DNA of 64,000 nucleotides from Methylophilus glucosoxydans (GCF_042676145.1 NZ_JBHTJW010000002.1:1736001-1800000); one strand, 5' to 3'. Positions 1 through 9,184 are shown, counted from the stretch's first letter. The notes: generated from the letters alone by a model not told the origin. Numbers and translations are program-made.

Positions 1-778
1 GCTCCAGGCTTGCCTGGTCAGGCAGGCGAATGATTTTACCTACCTTGAGACGGTTCATGTTTTTACCGTCAAAAGCGTCCTGATTGGATTGATAAAGCGC
101 AGCCAGCATTTGATCCATGCTGACATTTTCTGGCTTCATCTGGCGCGCGATGGCATATAGCGTATCACCACGCTCTGTCGTCAACGCTTGCGCCTCAGAG
201 GCAGTGTCTTGAGCCGGTGATTTAGGCTCGACTTTTTTGACCGCTAGCTTGGCTGCAGTCGGAGCCTTCGCACTCTTAGTTTCTGCAGGACGGCTCTCAG
301 CGGCCACGGCTGGCGCAGGTTGGGCTTCTGACTGTTTCACCGTGGGCGTCGCCGCAGCTTCGGCAGCATAATTAGAGTTAAAACCGGGCGGGTCTAACAG
401 TAAGGTGTACTCTTTTACCAGGCGACCGGTCGGCCAGTCTACCTGGATCAGCATGTCCAGGAAGGCTTCTGTAATCGGTTGTGTACTGCTCAACTTGAGG
501 ATAGGAAGACCTTTTGTATTATTGCCAACCTCAATTTTGATGAATGGATAAGCCGCAGGCTTTTCCAGCATTTGATCCTGATATACCTGCTCACTGGCAA
601 GCGCAGCTTGAATGCTGCTCAACTCTGCAGGCGTGACGGCCAACAGCTCGATTTCAGCATTGAGTGGTTCCCCCAGTTTTGAGCTGGACGTGATGGTACC
701 CAATCCGGCAGCATGCGCTGACATGGCAGCACCCAGACTCAAGGCAAAGGCTATTTTTTTTAATTGAATTTTACGCAC
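1..778 (-). CDS. fimV: FimV-like peptidoglycan-binding pilus assembly protein (N-terminal part)
   Basis: The reading frame starts at a GTG preceded by AGGGTG; an in-frame TGA lies just upstream, so no earlier start is possible. The gene runs off the left edge, leaving about 259 residues. A signal peptide ending in AHA is followed by the typical FimV opening (GLGTITSSSKLGEPLNAEI), a beta-rich domain, an Ala/Pro/Lys-rich linker and a LysM motif (GDTLYAIARQ, then LKVGKIIRLP). FimV is an inner-membrane protein that binds peptidoglycan and supports type IV pili and polar organisation in Pseudomonas. It follows asd, the usual order in betaproteobacteria. The C-terminal half with its transmembrane segment and TPR region is not in view. 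Confidence 0.9.
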   Translation of the reverse strand, partial: MRKIQLKKIAFALSLGAAMSAHAAGLGTITSSSKLGEPLNAEIELLAVTPAELSSIQAALASEQVYQDQMLEKPAAYPFIKIEVGNNTKGLPILKLSSTQPITEAFLDMLIQVDWPTGRLVKEYTLLLDPPGFNSNYAAEAAATPTVKQSEAQPAPAVAAESRPAETKSAKAPTAAKLAVKKVEPKSPAQDTASEAQALTTERGDTLYAIARQMKPENVSMDQMLAALYQSNQDAFDGKNMNRLKVGKIIRLPDQASLE

Positions 779-909
779 CGATTCACCCTTTTTTCATTCA
801 TGGCTTTTGTCAAAATAGCATCATTCAGACAGCCACGCAAGCGCGTGCAGACGGCTTGCAGGCAATAAATACACTGTTTTTAGTGTCTCGCATCCATTAA
901 ACACTAGCC

Positions 910-970
910 CCAAAAAAGCAAAAGCCCGAAAAGACTATGATTTCATTGATAAATCATAGCTTTACGGGCT
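910..970 (-). terminator. Rho-independent terminator after asd
   Basis: Read on the minus strand, a stem of about 20 bp (AGCCCGTAAAGCTATGATTT pairing with its partner with one mismatch and one bulge) is followed by a T-rich run. It lies 17 bases after the asd stop codon and separates asd from fimV. Confidence 0.85.
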
Positions 971-987
971 GCTACTTCACAAACTAC

Positions 988-2100
988 TTAAGCTTCTACC
1001 AAAATTCTTAACATGCGTCGCAATGGCTCGGCTGCCCCCCACAATAACTGGTCGCCGACTGTAAACGCGGACAGATATTCGCCACCCATTGCCAGTTTGC
1101 GCAAACGCCCCACCGGCGTGGTCAACGTGCCGGTAATCGCCGCTGGCGTTAACTCACGCATACTCACTTCGCGTTCGTTGGGAATCACCTTTGCCCAGGG
1201 GTTGGCTTCCGCCAGCATCTGGTTGATCTCATCGAGCGGCACATCTTTGCGCAGTTTGAGCGTCAAAGCCTGTGAATGGCAACGCATGGCGCCAATACGC
1301 ACACACAAACCATCAATCACAATCGGATTTGCCGAGCGCCCCAGAATCTTGTTGGTCTCAACGCCCCCCTTCCACTCTTCCTTGCTTTGACCATTGCCCA
1401 AATCCTTGTCTATCCAGGGGATCAGGCTACCGGCAAGCGGCACGCCAAAGTTGGATTGCGGTAGCGCTTCACTGCGGATGGTATCGGCCACCTGTTTGTC
1501 GATATCCAGAATCGCAGAAGCAGGATCGGCCAGCAAGTCAGCCACAGAGGCATTGACCACGCCCATTTGCGTAATCAATTCACGCATATTTTGTGCACCG
1601 GCACCAGACGCAGCCTGGTAGGTCATGGACGTTGCCCACTCAACCAGATCGGCCTTGAACAAGCCATTGAGCGCCATCAGCATCAACGAAACCGTACAAT
1701 TGCCACCTATCCAGTTGTTTCCGCCATTCGCGAGCGCATCTTTAATGACATGCATATTGACCGGATCAAGAATAATCACGGCATCATCTTCCATACGCAA
1801 GGTCGAGGCAGCATCAATCCAGTGACCGTTCCAGCCCGCAGCGCGCAATTGCGGGAACACTTCACTGGTGTAATCGCCGCCCTGGCAGGTGACAATCACC
1901 TCCATCTGCTTCAATACGTCTATATTTTTCGCATCTTTAAGCGCGGGAGATGCTTTACCCACATTGGGTGCTGCACCGCCTGCTTGCGAGGTGGTGAAAA
2001 ACTGCGGTTCGATATCCGCAAAATCATTTTCCTGACGCATGCGTTGCATCAGCACAGAACCCACCATGCCACGCCAGCCTACAAACCCTACCTTCAACAT
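988..2100 (-). CDS. asd: Aspartate-semialdehyde dehydrogenase
   Basis: This enzyme reduces aspartyl-4-phosphate to aspartate semialdehyde with NADPH in the lysine, threonine and methionine pathways. The protein opens with MLKVGFVGWRGMVGSVLMQR, a Rossmann nucleotide-binding start, and holds the active-site cysteine in WIGGNCTVSLM. Its length of about 370 residues fits the enterobacterial-type Asd. I start it at the ATG at 2100, which has AAGG six bases upstream, rather than the TTG two codons earlier. It sits downstream of leuCDB, the normal betaproteobacterial order, although small unrelated genes intervene here. Confidence 0.96.
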   Translation of the reverse strand: MLKVGFVGWRGMVGSVLMQRMRQENDFADIEPQFFTTSQAGGAAPNVGKASPALKDAKNIDVLKQMEVIVTCQGGDYTSEVFPQLRAAGWNGHWIDAASTLRMEDDAVIILDPVNMHVIKDALANGGNNWIGGNCTVSLMLMALNGLFKADLVEWATSMTYQAASGAGAQNMRELITQMGVVNASVADLLADPASAILDIDKQVADTIRSEALPQSNFGVPLAGSLIPWIDKDLGNGQSKEEWKGGVETNKILGRSANPIVIDGLCVRIGAMRCHSQALTLKLRKDVPLDEINQMLAEANPWAKVIPNEREVSMRELTPAAITGTLTTPVGRLRKLAMGGEYLSAFTVGDQLLWGAAEPLRRMLRILVEA

Positions 2101-2163
2101 ATTCAACCTTTATTGTTAACCGCACAGCCGTGCGGATAAACGCAGATAATTTTGATTCAACCC

Positions 2164-2289
2164 TTATTTGGTTGACTTTTGCACGGCTTCGCCAGCCTTT
2201 TCCAGATCCTTGCCCATGCCGTCAATGGTATTGCAAGCGGCCAAGGTCAATGCAGTGATCACACCCAAAATTAACGTTTTAAACATCAT
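2164..2289 (-). CDS. Entericidin-like small lipoprotein
   Basis: This 41-residue protein reads MMFKTLILGVITALTLAAC, then NTIDGMGKDLEKAGEAVQKS and a final residues TK. It has a hydrophobic signal with lipobox LAAC, followed by the NTIDGMGKDLEKAG pattern of the entericidin A/B family. These are tiny outer-membrane or periplasmic lipoproteins linked in E. coli to stationary-phase bacteriolysis and its antidote. A strong GAGGAGAGG lies just before two consecutive ATG codons; the second, at 2286, has the better spacing. Only one member is present, so an EcnA/EcnB pair cannot be claimed. Confidence 0.85.
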   Translation of the reverse strand: MMFKTLILGVITALTLAACNTIDGMGKDLEKAGEAVQKSTK

Positions 2290-2320
2290 CCTCTCCTCAA
2301 ATGACCAATGCTGACCGTCA

Positions 2321-2815
2321 TCAGTCTCTAAAGTTACCAAATTTCAACGGAAAATCAGTAATACTCTTTTTCACAAACGCAATCGCCTCTTGCAAGACGT
2401 CTCGCTTCGCCCCATTCACGCGCACGGTGTCGCCCTGAATGGTGGCCTGGACTTTCATGCCACTGTCTTTAATCAGCTTGGTGATTTTTTTGGCCAGGTC
2501 GCTATCAATGCCATCACGCACAATCAACTCCTGCTTGACCTTGTTACCAGACACCTTTTGCACATCCTTGTGCTCCAGTCGCTTGGAAGACTCTGGCTCT
2601 TTTTTTTCCATGGCTGGCAGCAAAATATCCTTCACTTGATCCAGCTGAAAATCATTGTCCCCAAACAAAGTGATCACTTTGTCTTTCTCGTTAAACTCGA
2701 TGTTGGCCGAAGTACCTTTAAAGTCATAGCGATTGGTAATCTGCTTGCTGGCAGCATCAATCGAATTCTTCAAATTAACCATATCGACTTCGGATGTAAT
2801 ATCAAAGCTAGGCAT
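2321..2815 (-). CDS. yajQ: YajQ family nucleotide-binding protein
   Basis: The 164-residue protein starts MPSFDITSEVDMVNLKNSID and contains the family block ITNRYDFKGTSANIEF. YajQ proteins have two tandem ferredoxin-like folds; in Xanthomonas and Pseudomonas, homologues bind cyclic di-GMP and act with a transcription factor. The length matches the family (about 160). GAGGT lies about nine bases before the ATG. It is co-directional with ppnP upstream and the entericidin-like gene downstream. What it does here cannot be read from the sequence. Confidence 0.93.
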   Translation of the reverse strand: MPSFDITSEVDMVNLKNSIDAASKQITNRYDFKGTSANIEFNEKDKVITLFGDNDFQLDQVKDILLPAMEKKEPESSKRLEHKDVQKVSGNKVKQELIVRDGIDSDLAKKITKLIKDSGMKVQATIQGDTVRVNGAKRDVLQEAIAFVKKSITDFPLKFGNFRD

Positions 2816-2833
2816 TTTTTTAAAACCTCACAA

Positions 2834-2920
2834 GCGATGGCAGGACAAGGCGGAAGCGCGCAGGCAGTACATTGAGTACGACCAGCGCGACCAACGCAGT
2901 CATGCCGAGCAATCGCAATT
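2834..2920. repeat. Dispersed hairpin repeat, copy 1
   Basis: An imperfect hairpin is centred on AGTAC-ATTGA-GTAC and flanked by GGACAAGGCG on one side and CCAACGCAGTCATG on the other. Related elements occur at 4460-4575, 30898-30997 and (inverted) 26020-26096, each beginning or ending within a few bases of a stop codon. This copy abuts the 3' end of ppnP. Confidence 0.6.
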
Positions 2921-3230
2921 ATTCGAAGTGGCAGACGTAGTCTACGGTCTCTACTGTTTCAATCTCAAAACTGGAATTACCCGGTACCGTGAATTTCTCA
3001 CCGCCCTTGTAGGTGGTCCAGTTTTCCTCGCCTTTCACGCGTACCTTGCAAACACCATCGTTGATTTCCATCAACTCCGGGGAGCCTGTATTAAAGGTCA
3101 ATGTACTCGGAAAAATTACGCCTACGGTACACCGCGTGCCATTCGGGAACAGCACGGTGTGACTCACACATTTGCCATCAAAATAGACATTAGCTTTCTT
3201 TTTTACACTGACATTATCAAATTGCGCCAT
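2919..3230 (-). CDS. ppnP: Pyrimidine/purine nucleoside phosphorylase PpnP
   Basis: The protein of 103 residues begins MAQFDNVSVKKKANVYFDGK and carries the conserved cupin-like core with KGGEKFTVPGNSSFEI near the C-terminus, as in E. coli YaiE/PpnP (DUF1255). The family phosphorolyses several nucleosides to base plus ribose-1-phosphate. A longer in-frame opening exists upstream, but the ATG at 3230 has an AAAGGAA ribosome site and matches the family N-terminus. It lies between leuB and yajQ on the same strand. Confidence 0.92.
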   Translation of the reverse strand: MAQFDNVSVKKKANVYFDGKCVSHTVLFPNGTRCTVGVIFPSTLTFNTGSPELMEINDGVCKVRVKGEENWTTYKGGEKFTVPGNSSFEIETVETVDYVCHFE

Positions 3231-3337
3231 TTTTAAATTCCTTTTTAATTTCAATACGCTGCAAAACAAGCAAAGGACTATATCACAGCTAAATCTGCGC
3301 GAGCGTGATGAAATTACATCCGCCCGCGCAACCCGTG

Positions 3338-4408
3338 TTACATGGCCGCTACGATTTGGTCGCCCATCTCGGAGCATGACACGCGCTTGGTGCCTTCTTC
3401 ATAGATGTCGCCGGTACGGTAGCCCGCTGCCAGGACCTTTTTCACAGCATTTTCAATGCGGGTGGCGGCAGCCTCATTATCGAAGCTGTAGCGCAACATC
3501 ATGGCCGCAGACAAAATGGTGGCAATCGGGTTAGCCAGGTTCTTGCCGGCGATATCCGGTGCAGAACCGTGTGATGGCTCATACAGGCCTTTTTTGCTCT
3601 CGTTCAAGGATGCAGAAGCCAGCATACCAATTGAACCAGTCAGCATGGAGGCCTCATCAGACAGGATGTCACCAAAAATGTTACCGGTTACCATCACGTC
3701 AAACTGTTTCGGGTTGCGAATCAGCTGCATGGCGGCATTGTCCACATACATATGGCTCAACTCGACTTCCGGGTATTCTTTCGCTACATCGATCACGATT
3801 TCTTTCCAGAACTCGGTGGTTTCCAGCACATTGGCCTTGTCTACTGAACACAGTTTTTTCTGGCGTTTCATCGCGATCTGAAAAGCGACGTGCGCAATAC
3901 GGCGGACTTCTGGCTCACTGTAAATCATGGTATTAAAACCTTCGCGCACGCCCTGCTCGTTGGTGCGCATGCCGCGTGGCTGACCAAAATAGACGTCACC
4001 GGTCAGTTCACGCACAATCATGATATCCAGACCAGCCACCACTTCAGGTTTTAGCGTAGAAGCGTTAGCCAACTCTGGGAACAGCACCGCTGGACGCAAG
4101 TTGGCAAACAGACCCAAGTCTTTACGAATCGCCAGCAAACCGCGCTCTGGACGCAATGGACGGTCCAGGGTGTCATACTGTGGGCCGCCTACCGCGCCCA
4201 ACAAAACAGCATCCGCTTCACGGCAAACTTTTTGCGTAAACTCTGGATAGGGATGACCGAACTGGTCATACGCCTGACCACCCAACGGTGCCTCGGTGAA
4301 GGTCATTTCCAGACCTTCTTTGTGCAACACATCCAGTACGCGCAAGGCTTGTTTAATAATTTCCGGGCCGATGCCATCGCCTGGCAACACTGCAATATTC
4401 AATGCCAT
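3338..4408 (-). CDS. leuB: 3-isopropylmalate dehydrogenase
   Basis: LeuB oxidatively decarboxylates 3-isopropylmalate to 2-ketoisocaproate with NAD in leucine synthesis. The 356-residue protein starts MALNIAVLPGDGIGPEI and contains the isocitrate/isopropylmalate dehydrogenase signature around NIFGDILSDEASMLTGSIGM and the NAD-contact HGSAPDIAGK. AGGA lies upstream of the ATG. It is the third gene of leuC-leuD-leuB; about 170 bases separate it from leuD and contain a dispersed repeat. Confidence 0.97.
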   Translation of the reverse strand: MALNIAVLPGDGIGPEIIKQALRVLDVLHKEGLEMTFTEAPLGGQAYDQFGHPYPEFTQKVCREADAVLLGAVGGPQYDTLDRPLRPERGLLAIRKDLGLFANLRPAVLFPELANASTLKPEVVAGLDIMIVRELTGDVYFGQPRGMRTNEQGVREGFNTMIYSEPEVRRIAHVAFQIAMKRQKKLCSVDKANVLETTEFWKEIVIDVAKEYPEVELSHMYVDNAAMQLIRNPKQFDVMVTGNIFGDILSDEASMLTGSIGMLASASLNESKKGLYEPSHGSAPDIAGKNLANPIATILSAAMMLRYSFDNEAAATRIENAVKKVLAAGYRTGDIYEEGTKRVSCSEMGDQIVAAM

Positions 4409-4459
4409 TATTTTTTCCTAACTATATATACAATCTCAATAAAAACGATGAAAAACCGT

Positions 4460-4575
4460 CGCGAGCTATGGAGTGGCTAGGCGCTCGGAGCGCAGAAACC
4501 TGAATGTATATTGAATACATGAGGATTTCGAGCACCGCGCAACAACGCCAGTTCATTGTGTCGCAGATGAATTAC
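4460..4575. repeat. Dispersed hairpin repeat, copy 2
   Basis: A hairpin with loop ATTGA lies between arms ACCTGAATGTAT and ATACATGAGGATTT, preceded by GTGGCTAGGCGC and followed by CAACAACGCCAGTTCATTG. Overall layout matches the other copies although the stem bases differ. It fills most of the leuD-leuB gap and starts five bases after the leuD stop. Confidence 0.6.
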
Positions 4576-4579
4576 GTTT

Positions 4580-5218
4580 TTATGCGAACAACCAGGGTTG
4601 TGCAGCCTTATGTTTCTCTTCAAACGTTTTGATTTCATCTGCATGCTGCAAGGTCAGGCCGATCTCATCCAGGCCATTGAGCAAATTGTGCTTGCGTGTC
4701 GGTGTAATCTCAAAGCTGAATGACTGGCCAGAAGGCGTGGTCACTGTTTGCGCTACCAGATCGACATTCAGCGTATACCCTTCATTGGCAAAGCATTCTT
4801 TGAACAACTGATCTACCTGCTCGGCAGCAGCCACGATGGGCAAAATACCGTTTTTATAGCAGTTATTAAAGAAAATATCGGCAAAGCTGGGCGCAATAAT
4901 GACGCGGAAGCCTTGGTCTTCAATCGCCCATGGCGCATGCTCACGTGAAGAACCGCAGCCAAAGTTGTCACGCGCAAGCAGGACTTGTGCACCTTGGTAA
5001 CGCGGCTGGTTCAAGACAAAATCCGGGTTTAATGGACGCGTACTGCAATCCATACCAGGCTCGCCATAGTTGGTATAGCGCCACTCGTCAAACAAATACG
5101 GGCCAAAGCCAGACCGTTTGATTGATTTTAAGAACTGCTTGGGAATAATCGCGTCAGTGTCCACGTTGGCTCGATCCAGCGGACAAACCAGCCCATTCAA
5201 GGTAGTAAATGCTTTCAT
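4580..5218 (-). CDS. leuD: 3-isopropylmalate dehydratase small subunit
   Basis: LeuD forms the swivel domain of isopropylmalate isomerase with LeuC. The 212-residue product begins MKAFTTLNGLVCPLDRANVD and contains the conserved block DNFGCGSSREHAPWA. GAGGAG precedes the ATG. It lies 12 bases after leuC, indicating one operon and translation of both subunits from the same message. Confidence 0.97.
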   Translation of the reverse strand: MKAFTTLNGLVCPLDRANVDTDAIIPKQFLKSIKRSGFGPYLFDEWRYTNYGEPGMDCSTRPLNPDFVLNQPRYQGAQVLLARDNFGCGSSREHAPWAIEDQGFRVIIAPSFADIFFNNCYKNGILPIVAAAEQVDQLFKECFANEGYTLNVDLVAQTVTTPSGQSFSFEITPTRKHNLLNGLDEIGLTLQHADEIKTFEEKHKAAQPWLFA

Positions 5219-5230
5219 AATGTTCTCCTC

Positions 5231-6637
5231 TTAGGCGCTACGCACGTCAACAAAATGACCGGCAATCGCAGCAGCTGCCGCCATTTCAGGGCTGACCAAA
5301 TGCGTACGTCCGCCCGGACCCTGACGGCCTTCAAAGTTACGGTTAGAGGTTGAAGCGCAACGCTCACCAGGGCTCAAGCGGTCTGAGTTCATGGCCAGAC
5401 ACATGGAGCAGCCAGGCTCACGCCACTCAAAACCAGCCTCAATAAAAATCTTGTCCAAGCCTTCAGCTTCGGCCTGACGTTTCACCTGACCAGAGCCCGG
5501 CACCACCATCGCCAGCTTGATATTGCTGGCCACTTTTTTACCTTTGGCCACACTGGCAGCGGCACGCAAGTCCTCAATACGCGAATTGGTGCAGGAACCA
5601 ATAAAGATTTTATCGAGCTGAATTTGCTCAATCGGGGTATTGGCAGTCAAGCCCATGTATTTGAGCGCGTTTTCAATACTGGTGCGTTTGGTTGCATCGG
5701 CTTCCTGGGCAGGATCCGGCACAGTGGAGCCGATGGGCAGCACTTGCTCAGGCGAGGTCCCCCAGGTCACTTGCGGGGCAATGTCTGCACCGTTCAATGT
5801 GACGATGGTATCAAACTCGGCATCGGCGTCGGATTTGAGGGTACTCCAGTAAGCGACAGCCTGCGCCCAATGCTCGCCCTTAGGCGCATGCAGGCGACCT
5901 TCAAGGTAAGCCGATGTTTTCTCATCCGGGGCCACCAGGCCCGCACGTGCGCCGGCTTCAATCGCCATGTTACACAGTGTCATGCGCCCTTCCATGGACA
6001 AGCCACGGATCACTTCTCCGCCAAACTCAATCGCGTAACCCGTACCACCAGCGGTACCGATTTTGCCGATAATCGCCAGCGCCACGTCTTTGGCCGTCAC
6101 GCCTTTGCCCAATTGGCCATCGACCTTCACCAGCATGCGCTTGGATTTTTTCGCGACCAGGGTTTGTGTAGCCAAGACATGCTCAACCTCTGAGGTACCG
6201 ATGCCGTGCGCCAACGCGCCAAAGGCGCCATGAGTTGAGGTATGGCTATCGCCACAGACCACGGTCATACCAGGCAAGGTCGTGCCATTTTCAGGCCCAA
6301 TCACATGAATAATGCCTTGGTCTTTGTTTTTAAAAGGAAAATACACCAAGGCACCAAACTCTTTGATGTTGTTATCCAGCGTTTCCACCTGCAAACGGGA
6401 CACTGGATCTTCAATGCCTTTGTCCCAGTCTTTGGTCGGTGTATTGTGGTCAGGGTTAGCCACAATGCTGGAATTACGCCATGGTTTACGCCCGGCCAGA
6501 CGCAAGCCTTCAAAAGCCTGTGGGCTGGTCACTTCATGCACCAGATGGCGGTCAATGTAAATCAGACAGGTGCCGTCTGCTTCTTCACGCACCACATGCG
6601 AATCCCATAATTTGTCGTACAGCGTTTTACCTGCCAT
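5231..6637 (-). CDS. leuC: 3-isopropylmalate dehydratase large subunit
   Basis: LeuC carries the 4Fe-4S cluster that isomerises 2- to 3-isopropylmalate. The protein of about 468 residues starts MAGKTLYDKLWDSHVV and shows the cluster cysteines in IGSCTNSRIEDL and PGCSMCLAMN. I take the ATG at 6637, which has GAAAGGAA upstream, instead of a longer opening. It is the first gene of the leu operon and is divergent from the XRE regulator at 6788; the shared intergenic region holds an inverted repeat. Confidence 0.97.
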   Translation of the reverse strand: MAGKTLYDKLWDSHVVREEADGTCLIYIDRHLVHEVTSPQAFEGLRLAGRKPWRNSSIVANPDHNTPTKDWDKGIEDPVSRLQVETLDNNIKEFGALVYFPFKNKDQGIIHVIGPENGTTLPGMTVVCGDSHTSTHGAFGALAHGIGTSEVEHVLATQTLVAKKSKRMLVKVDGQLGKGVTAKDVALAIIGKIGTAGGTGYAIEFGGEVIRGLSMEGRMTLCNMAIEAGARAGLVAPDEKTSAYLEGRLHAPKGEHWAQAVAYWSTLKSDADAEFDTIVTLNGADIAPQVTWGTSPEQVLPIGSTVPDPAQEADATKRTSIENALKYMGLTANTPIEQIQLDKIFIGSCTNSRIEDLRAAASVAKGKKVASNIKLAMVVPGSGQVKRQAEAEGLDKIFIEAGFEWREPGCSMCLAMNSDRLSPGERCASTSNRNFEGRQGPGGRTHLVSPEMAAAAAIAGHFVDVRSA

Positions 6638-6687
6638 GACAGTTCCTTTCAAACCACACAAAATAAATAACCTGCGCAGAATACCTA

Positions 6688-6734
6688 AGTTTCAATACCC
6701 TTACAAGAATATGATTTATACTAGTATTGAAACT
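6688..6734. promoter_or_regulatory. Inverted repeat between leuC and the XRE regulator
   Basis: Two perfect 11-bp arms, AGTTTCAATAC at 6688-6698 and GTATTGAAACT at 6724-6734, are separated by 25 bp. They lie between two divergent genes, with TATACT at 6717-6722 as a possible -10 between the arms. The likely role is an operator pair for the adjacent regulator, by position only. Confidence 0.55.
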
Positions 6735-6787
6735 ACCACTTTAAACAGCCGCTGCACACGCAAGCAATTGATGCTCAATAGGAAAAG

Positions 6788-7576
6788 ATGGATTCAAGAC
6801 GCCAGGAACTCGCAGAATTTTTACAAGCCATGCGCCAGCGTGGCAGCCCGGAAGCCTTTGGTTTTCCGTCAGGCGTTCGCCGTCGCACCCAAGGGCTACG
6901 ACGCGAAGAAGTGGCTCAATTGGCAGGGATCAGCGCTACCTGGTACACCTGGATCGAGCAAGCGCGCGAAGTCAATGTGTCGGCCGAAGCCCTGGACCGC
7001 CTGGCCAATGCGCTCAAACTGAGCAAATCTGAACGTAGCTATCTGTTTGACATGGCAGACCGCCGTGACCCGCATGCCCACCAGAACCAAGTTGATACGG
7101 CGCCGGAAACCCTGGTGACCATGCTGAAACACATCCAGATTCCGGCGTATATCATGGGCCGCACCTGGGACATGTTGGCCTGGAATACCGCAGCAAGTGA
7201 TTTATTTAGTGGACTGCTGGATATTGAGTGGCCTGCTGGCGAACACCCTAACCTGCTACGCTTTGTGTTTGCGCATCCGGCGGCAAAACAGTTTGTAGTG
7301 AACTGGGACATGCGCGCGCGCAGACTGGTGGCAGAATTCAGAGCGGACAGCCGCACACGGCTGGAAGAGCCTGAAATCAAGAAACTCATCGACGAACTGA
7401 GCAATGCCAGTGCAGAGTTTGCAGCGTTCTGGAAACAGCATGATGTGCTGGAAAGGCAAGGTGGACAGCGCGCCTTTCAACACCCGACGCAAGGCTTGAT
7501 TCAATATCAGCAGGTGACGCTACGTCCGGTAGAACAGGAACACCTTAAACTGGTGTTGCTGCAACCTGCTGACTAA
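6788..7576 (+). CDS. XRE-family regulator with MmyB-like ligand domain
   Basis: The 262-residue protein has an N-terminal helix-turn-helix (about residues 10-85) with the pattern RRRTQGLRREEVAQLAGIS and ATWYTWIEQAR, typical of MmyB-type XRE regulators. Its C-terminal part (about 105-260) matches the MmyB ligand-binding domain (IMGRTWDMLAWNTAASDLF). These proteins are thought to bind a small hydrophobic ligand, but the effector here is unknown. It is divergent from leuC. Whether it controls leuCDB or only itself is not shown. Confidence 0.88.
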   Translation: MDSRRQELAEFLQAMRQRGSPEAFGFPSGVRRRTQGLRREEVAQLAGISATWYTWIEQAREVNVSAEALDRLANALKLSKSERSYLFDMADRRDPHAHQNQVDTAPETLVTMLKHIQIPAYIMGRTWDMLAWNTAASDLFSGLLDIEWPAGEHPNLLRFVFAHPAAKQFVVNWDMRARRLVAEFRADSRTRLEEPEIKKLIDELSNASAEFAAFWKQHDVLERQGGQRAFQHPTQGLIQYQQVTLRPVEQEHLKLVLLQPAD

Positions 7577-7598
7577 TCAGCGTTCGGGTTTGCTGCGC

Positions 7599-9179
7599 TT
7601 ATGGGCTTGTCCGCGATTGCGACAACTTGTATTCAATCGCATCCTTCAAGGCCAGCCAGGATGCCTGGATGATGTCAGAAGAAACACCGATGGTGGTCCA
7701 GTTGCTTTGCTGATCGGTAGACTCAATCAACACGCGCACCTTCGCTGCCGTGGCCAGGTTGGAGTCCAGCACCCGCACTTTGTAATCGACCAGCTTGATT
7801 TCATTGATGGCCGGATAAAACGGCTGCAGCGCCTTGCGCATGGCCTTGTCCAGGGCGTTCACGGGACCATCGCCCTGAGCGGTTGCGCTGGTTTCCTGGC
7901 CATTCACGCTGATGTGTATCGTCACCGAGGAATTCAGCCCATCCGCGGACGGTTCGTAAATATTGACATGGTATTGCTTGAGGCTGAAAAACGGCTTGAA
8001 CTTGCCCAGTAACTTCTGCATCAGCAAGTCAAACGAGCTCTCGGCATTTTCAAACTGATATCCCTCATGCTCCAGTGCTTTCAGTTGCTCCAGGATATTC
8101 ACTGCCGCTTGAGACTCTTTGGTCAGGCTAGGATCAATTTGTTGCAACTTGCGCAAAATCGCCCCGCGCCCCGCGACTTCAGAGACCAGAATATGTCTCT
8201 CATTGCCAACCATGCCAGGGTTGATGTGCTCATAAGATTTCGGATTCTTATTCACTGCATCAATATGCATGCCGCCCTTGTGTGCAAAGGCATCCTGCCC
8301 GACATAAGGCGCCTTGTCGTTAAACGCAACATTGGCGACTTCACTGACAAAGCGTGCGGCGGCCGTCAACCCGGATAATTGCGACTCTGAAATACAGGCC
8401 AAACCCAGTTTTAGCTGCACATTAGGGATAATCGACACCAGGTTGGCGTTACCACAGCGCTCACCGATACCGTTGATGGTGCCTTGCACCTGCATGGCGC
8501 CAGCCTGCACAGCAGCCACCGAGTTGGCGACCGCCATTTCACAGTCGTTATGGCAATGAATGCCAATCTGCACTGCAGGGAAACGGTTCACCACTGTTTG
8601 CGTGATGCTGAATACCTCGTTCGGGAAAGTGCCGCCATTGGTATCACATAAGGCCAACACATCCGCCCCAGCGTCTACCGCGGCTTGCAATGTCTGCATG
8701 GCATAGTCGGCATTGGCTTGATAGCCATCGTAAAAATGCTCGGCGTCAAACACCACCTCTTTGCCTTGCGCCTTGAGGTAGGCAATGGTATCGGCAATCA
8801 TGGCCAGGTTTTCGTCTAGCGTCGTACGCAGAATGTCAGTGACCTGGTAATCCCAACTCTTGCCAAAAATGGCCACCGCCGTTGTGTTGGCTGATAACAG
8901 TGACTGCAAATTTTTGTCTTCTGCTGCGGTAATGCCAATGCGGCGTGTACTGCCAAACGCAATAATTTTGGCATGCTGCAGATGGAGCTCGCCGACGCGG
9001 GCAAAAAACTCGAGGTCTTTCGGGTTAGAGCCAGGATTACCGGCCTCAATGTAGCCGATGCCCAACTGGTCCAGACGCTGAACCACCTTGAGTTTATCCT
9101 CAACCGAAAAAGACACTCCCTGCGCTTGCGCGCCATCGCGCAAGGTAGAGTCGTAGGCAATGACGCGTCGATGAGCCAT
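7599..9179 (-). CDS. cimA: (R)-citramalate synthase
   Basis: CimA condenses pyruvate with acetyl-CoA to citramalate, giving a threonine-independent route to 2-ketobutyrate and isoleucine. The 526-residue protein opens with the catalytic block AYDSTLRDGAQ, has the metal-binding HCHND and the NGIGERCGNANL signature, and ends in a LeuA-type allosteric domain (about residues 390-520). The length and the DSTLRDGAQAQGVSFS start favour CimA over 2-isopropylmalate synthase. It is five bases downstream of argG on the same strand, so the two are probably co-transcribed. Confidence 0.92.
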   Translation of the reverse strand: MAHRRVIAYDSTLRDGAQAQGVSFSVEDKLKVVQRLDQLGIGYIEAGNPGSNPKDLEFFARVGELHLQHAKIIAFGSTRRIGITAAEDKNLQSLLSANTTAVAIFGKSWDYQVTDILRTTLDENLAMIADTIAYLKAQGKEVVFDAEHFYDGYQANADYAMQTLQAAVDAGADVLALCDTNGGTFPNEVFSITQTVVNRFPAVQIGIHCHNDCEMAVANSVAAVQAGAMQVQGTINGIGERCGNANLVSIIPNVQLKLGLACISESQLSGLTAAARFVSEVANVAFNDKAPYVGQDAFAHKGGMHIDAVNKNPKSYEHINPGMVGNERHILVSEVAGRGAILRKLQQIDPSLTKESQAAVNILEQLKALEHEGYQFENAESSFDLLMQKLLGKFKPFFSLKQYHVNIYEPSADGLNSSVTIHISVNGQETSATAQGDGPVNALDKAMRKALQPFYPAINEIKLVDYKVRVLDSNLATAAKVRVLIESTDQQSNWTTIGVSSDIIQASWLALKDAIEYKLSQSRTSP

Positions 9180-9184
9180 AAGAA

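Noticed and set aside
1567..2139. 190-residue plus-strand open frame opposite asd
   Set aside because: It lies wholly against a well-supported asd, has no family features and its composition follows the reverse of asd codons.
5624..6193. 189-residue plus-strand open frame opposite leuC
   Set aside because: It is antisense to conserved leuC, with no ribosome site or recognisable domain.
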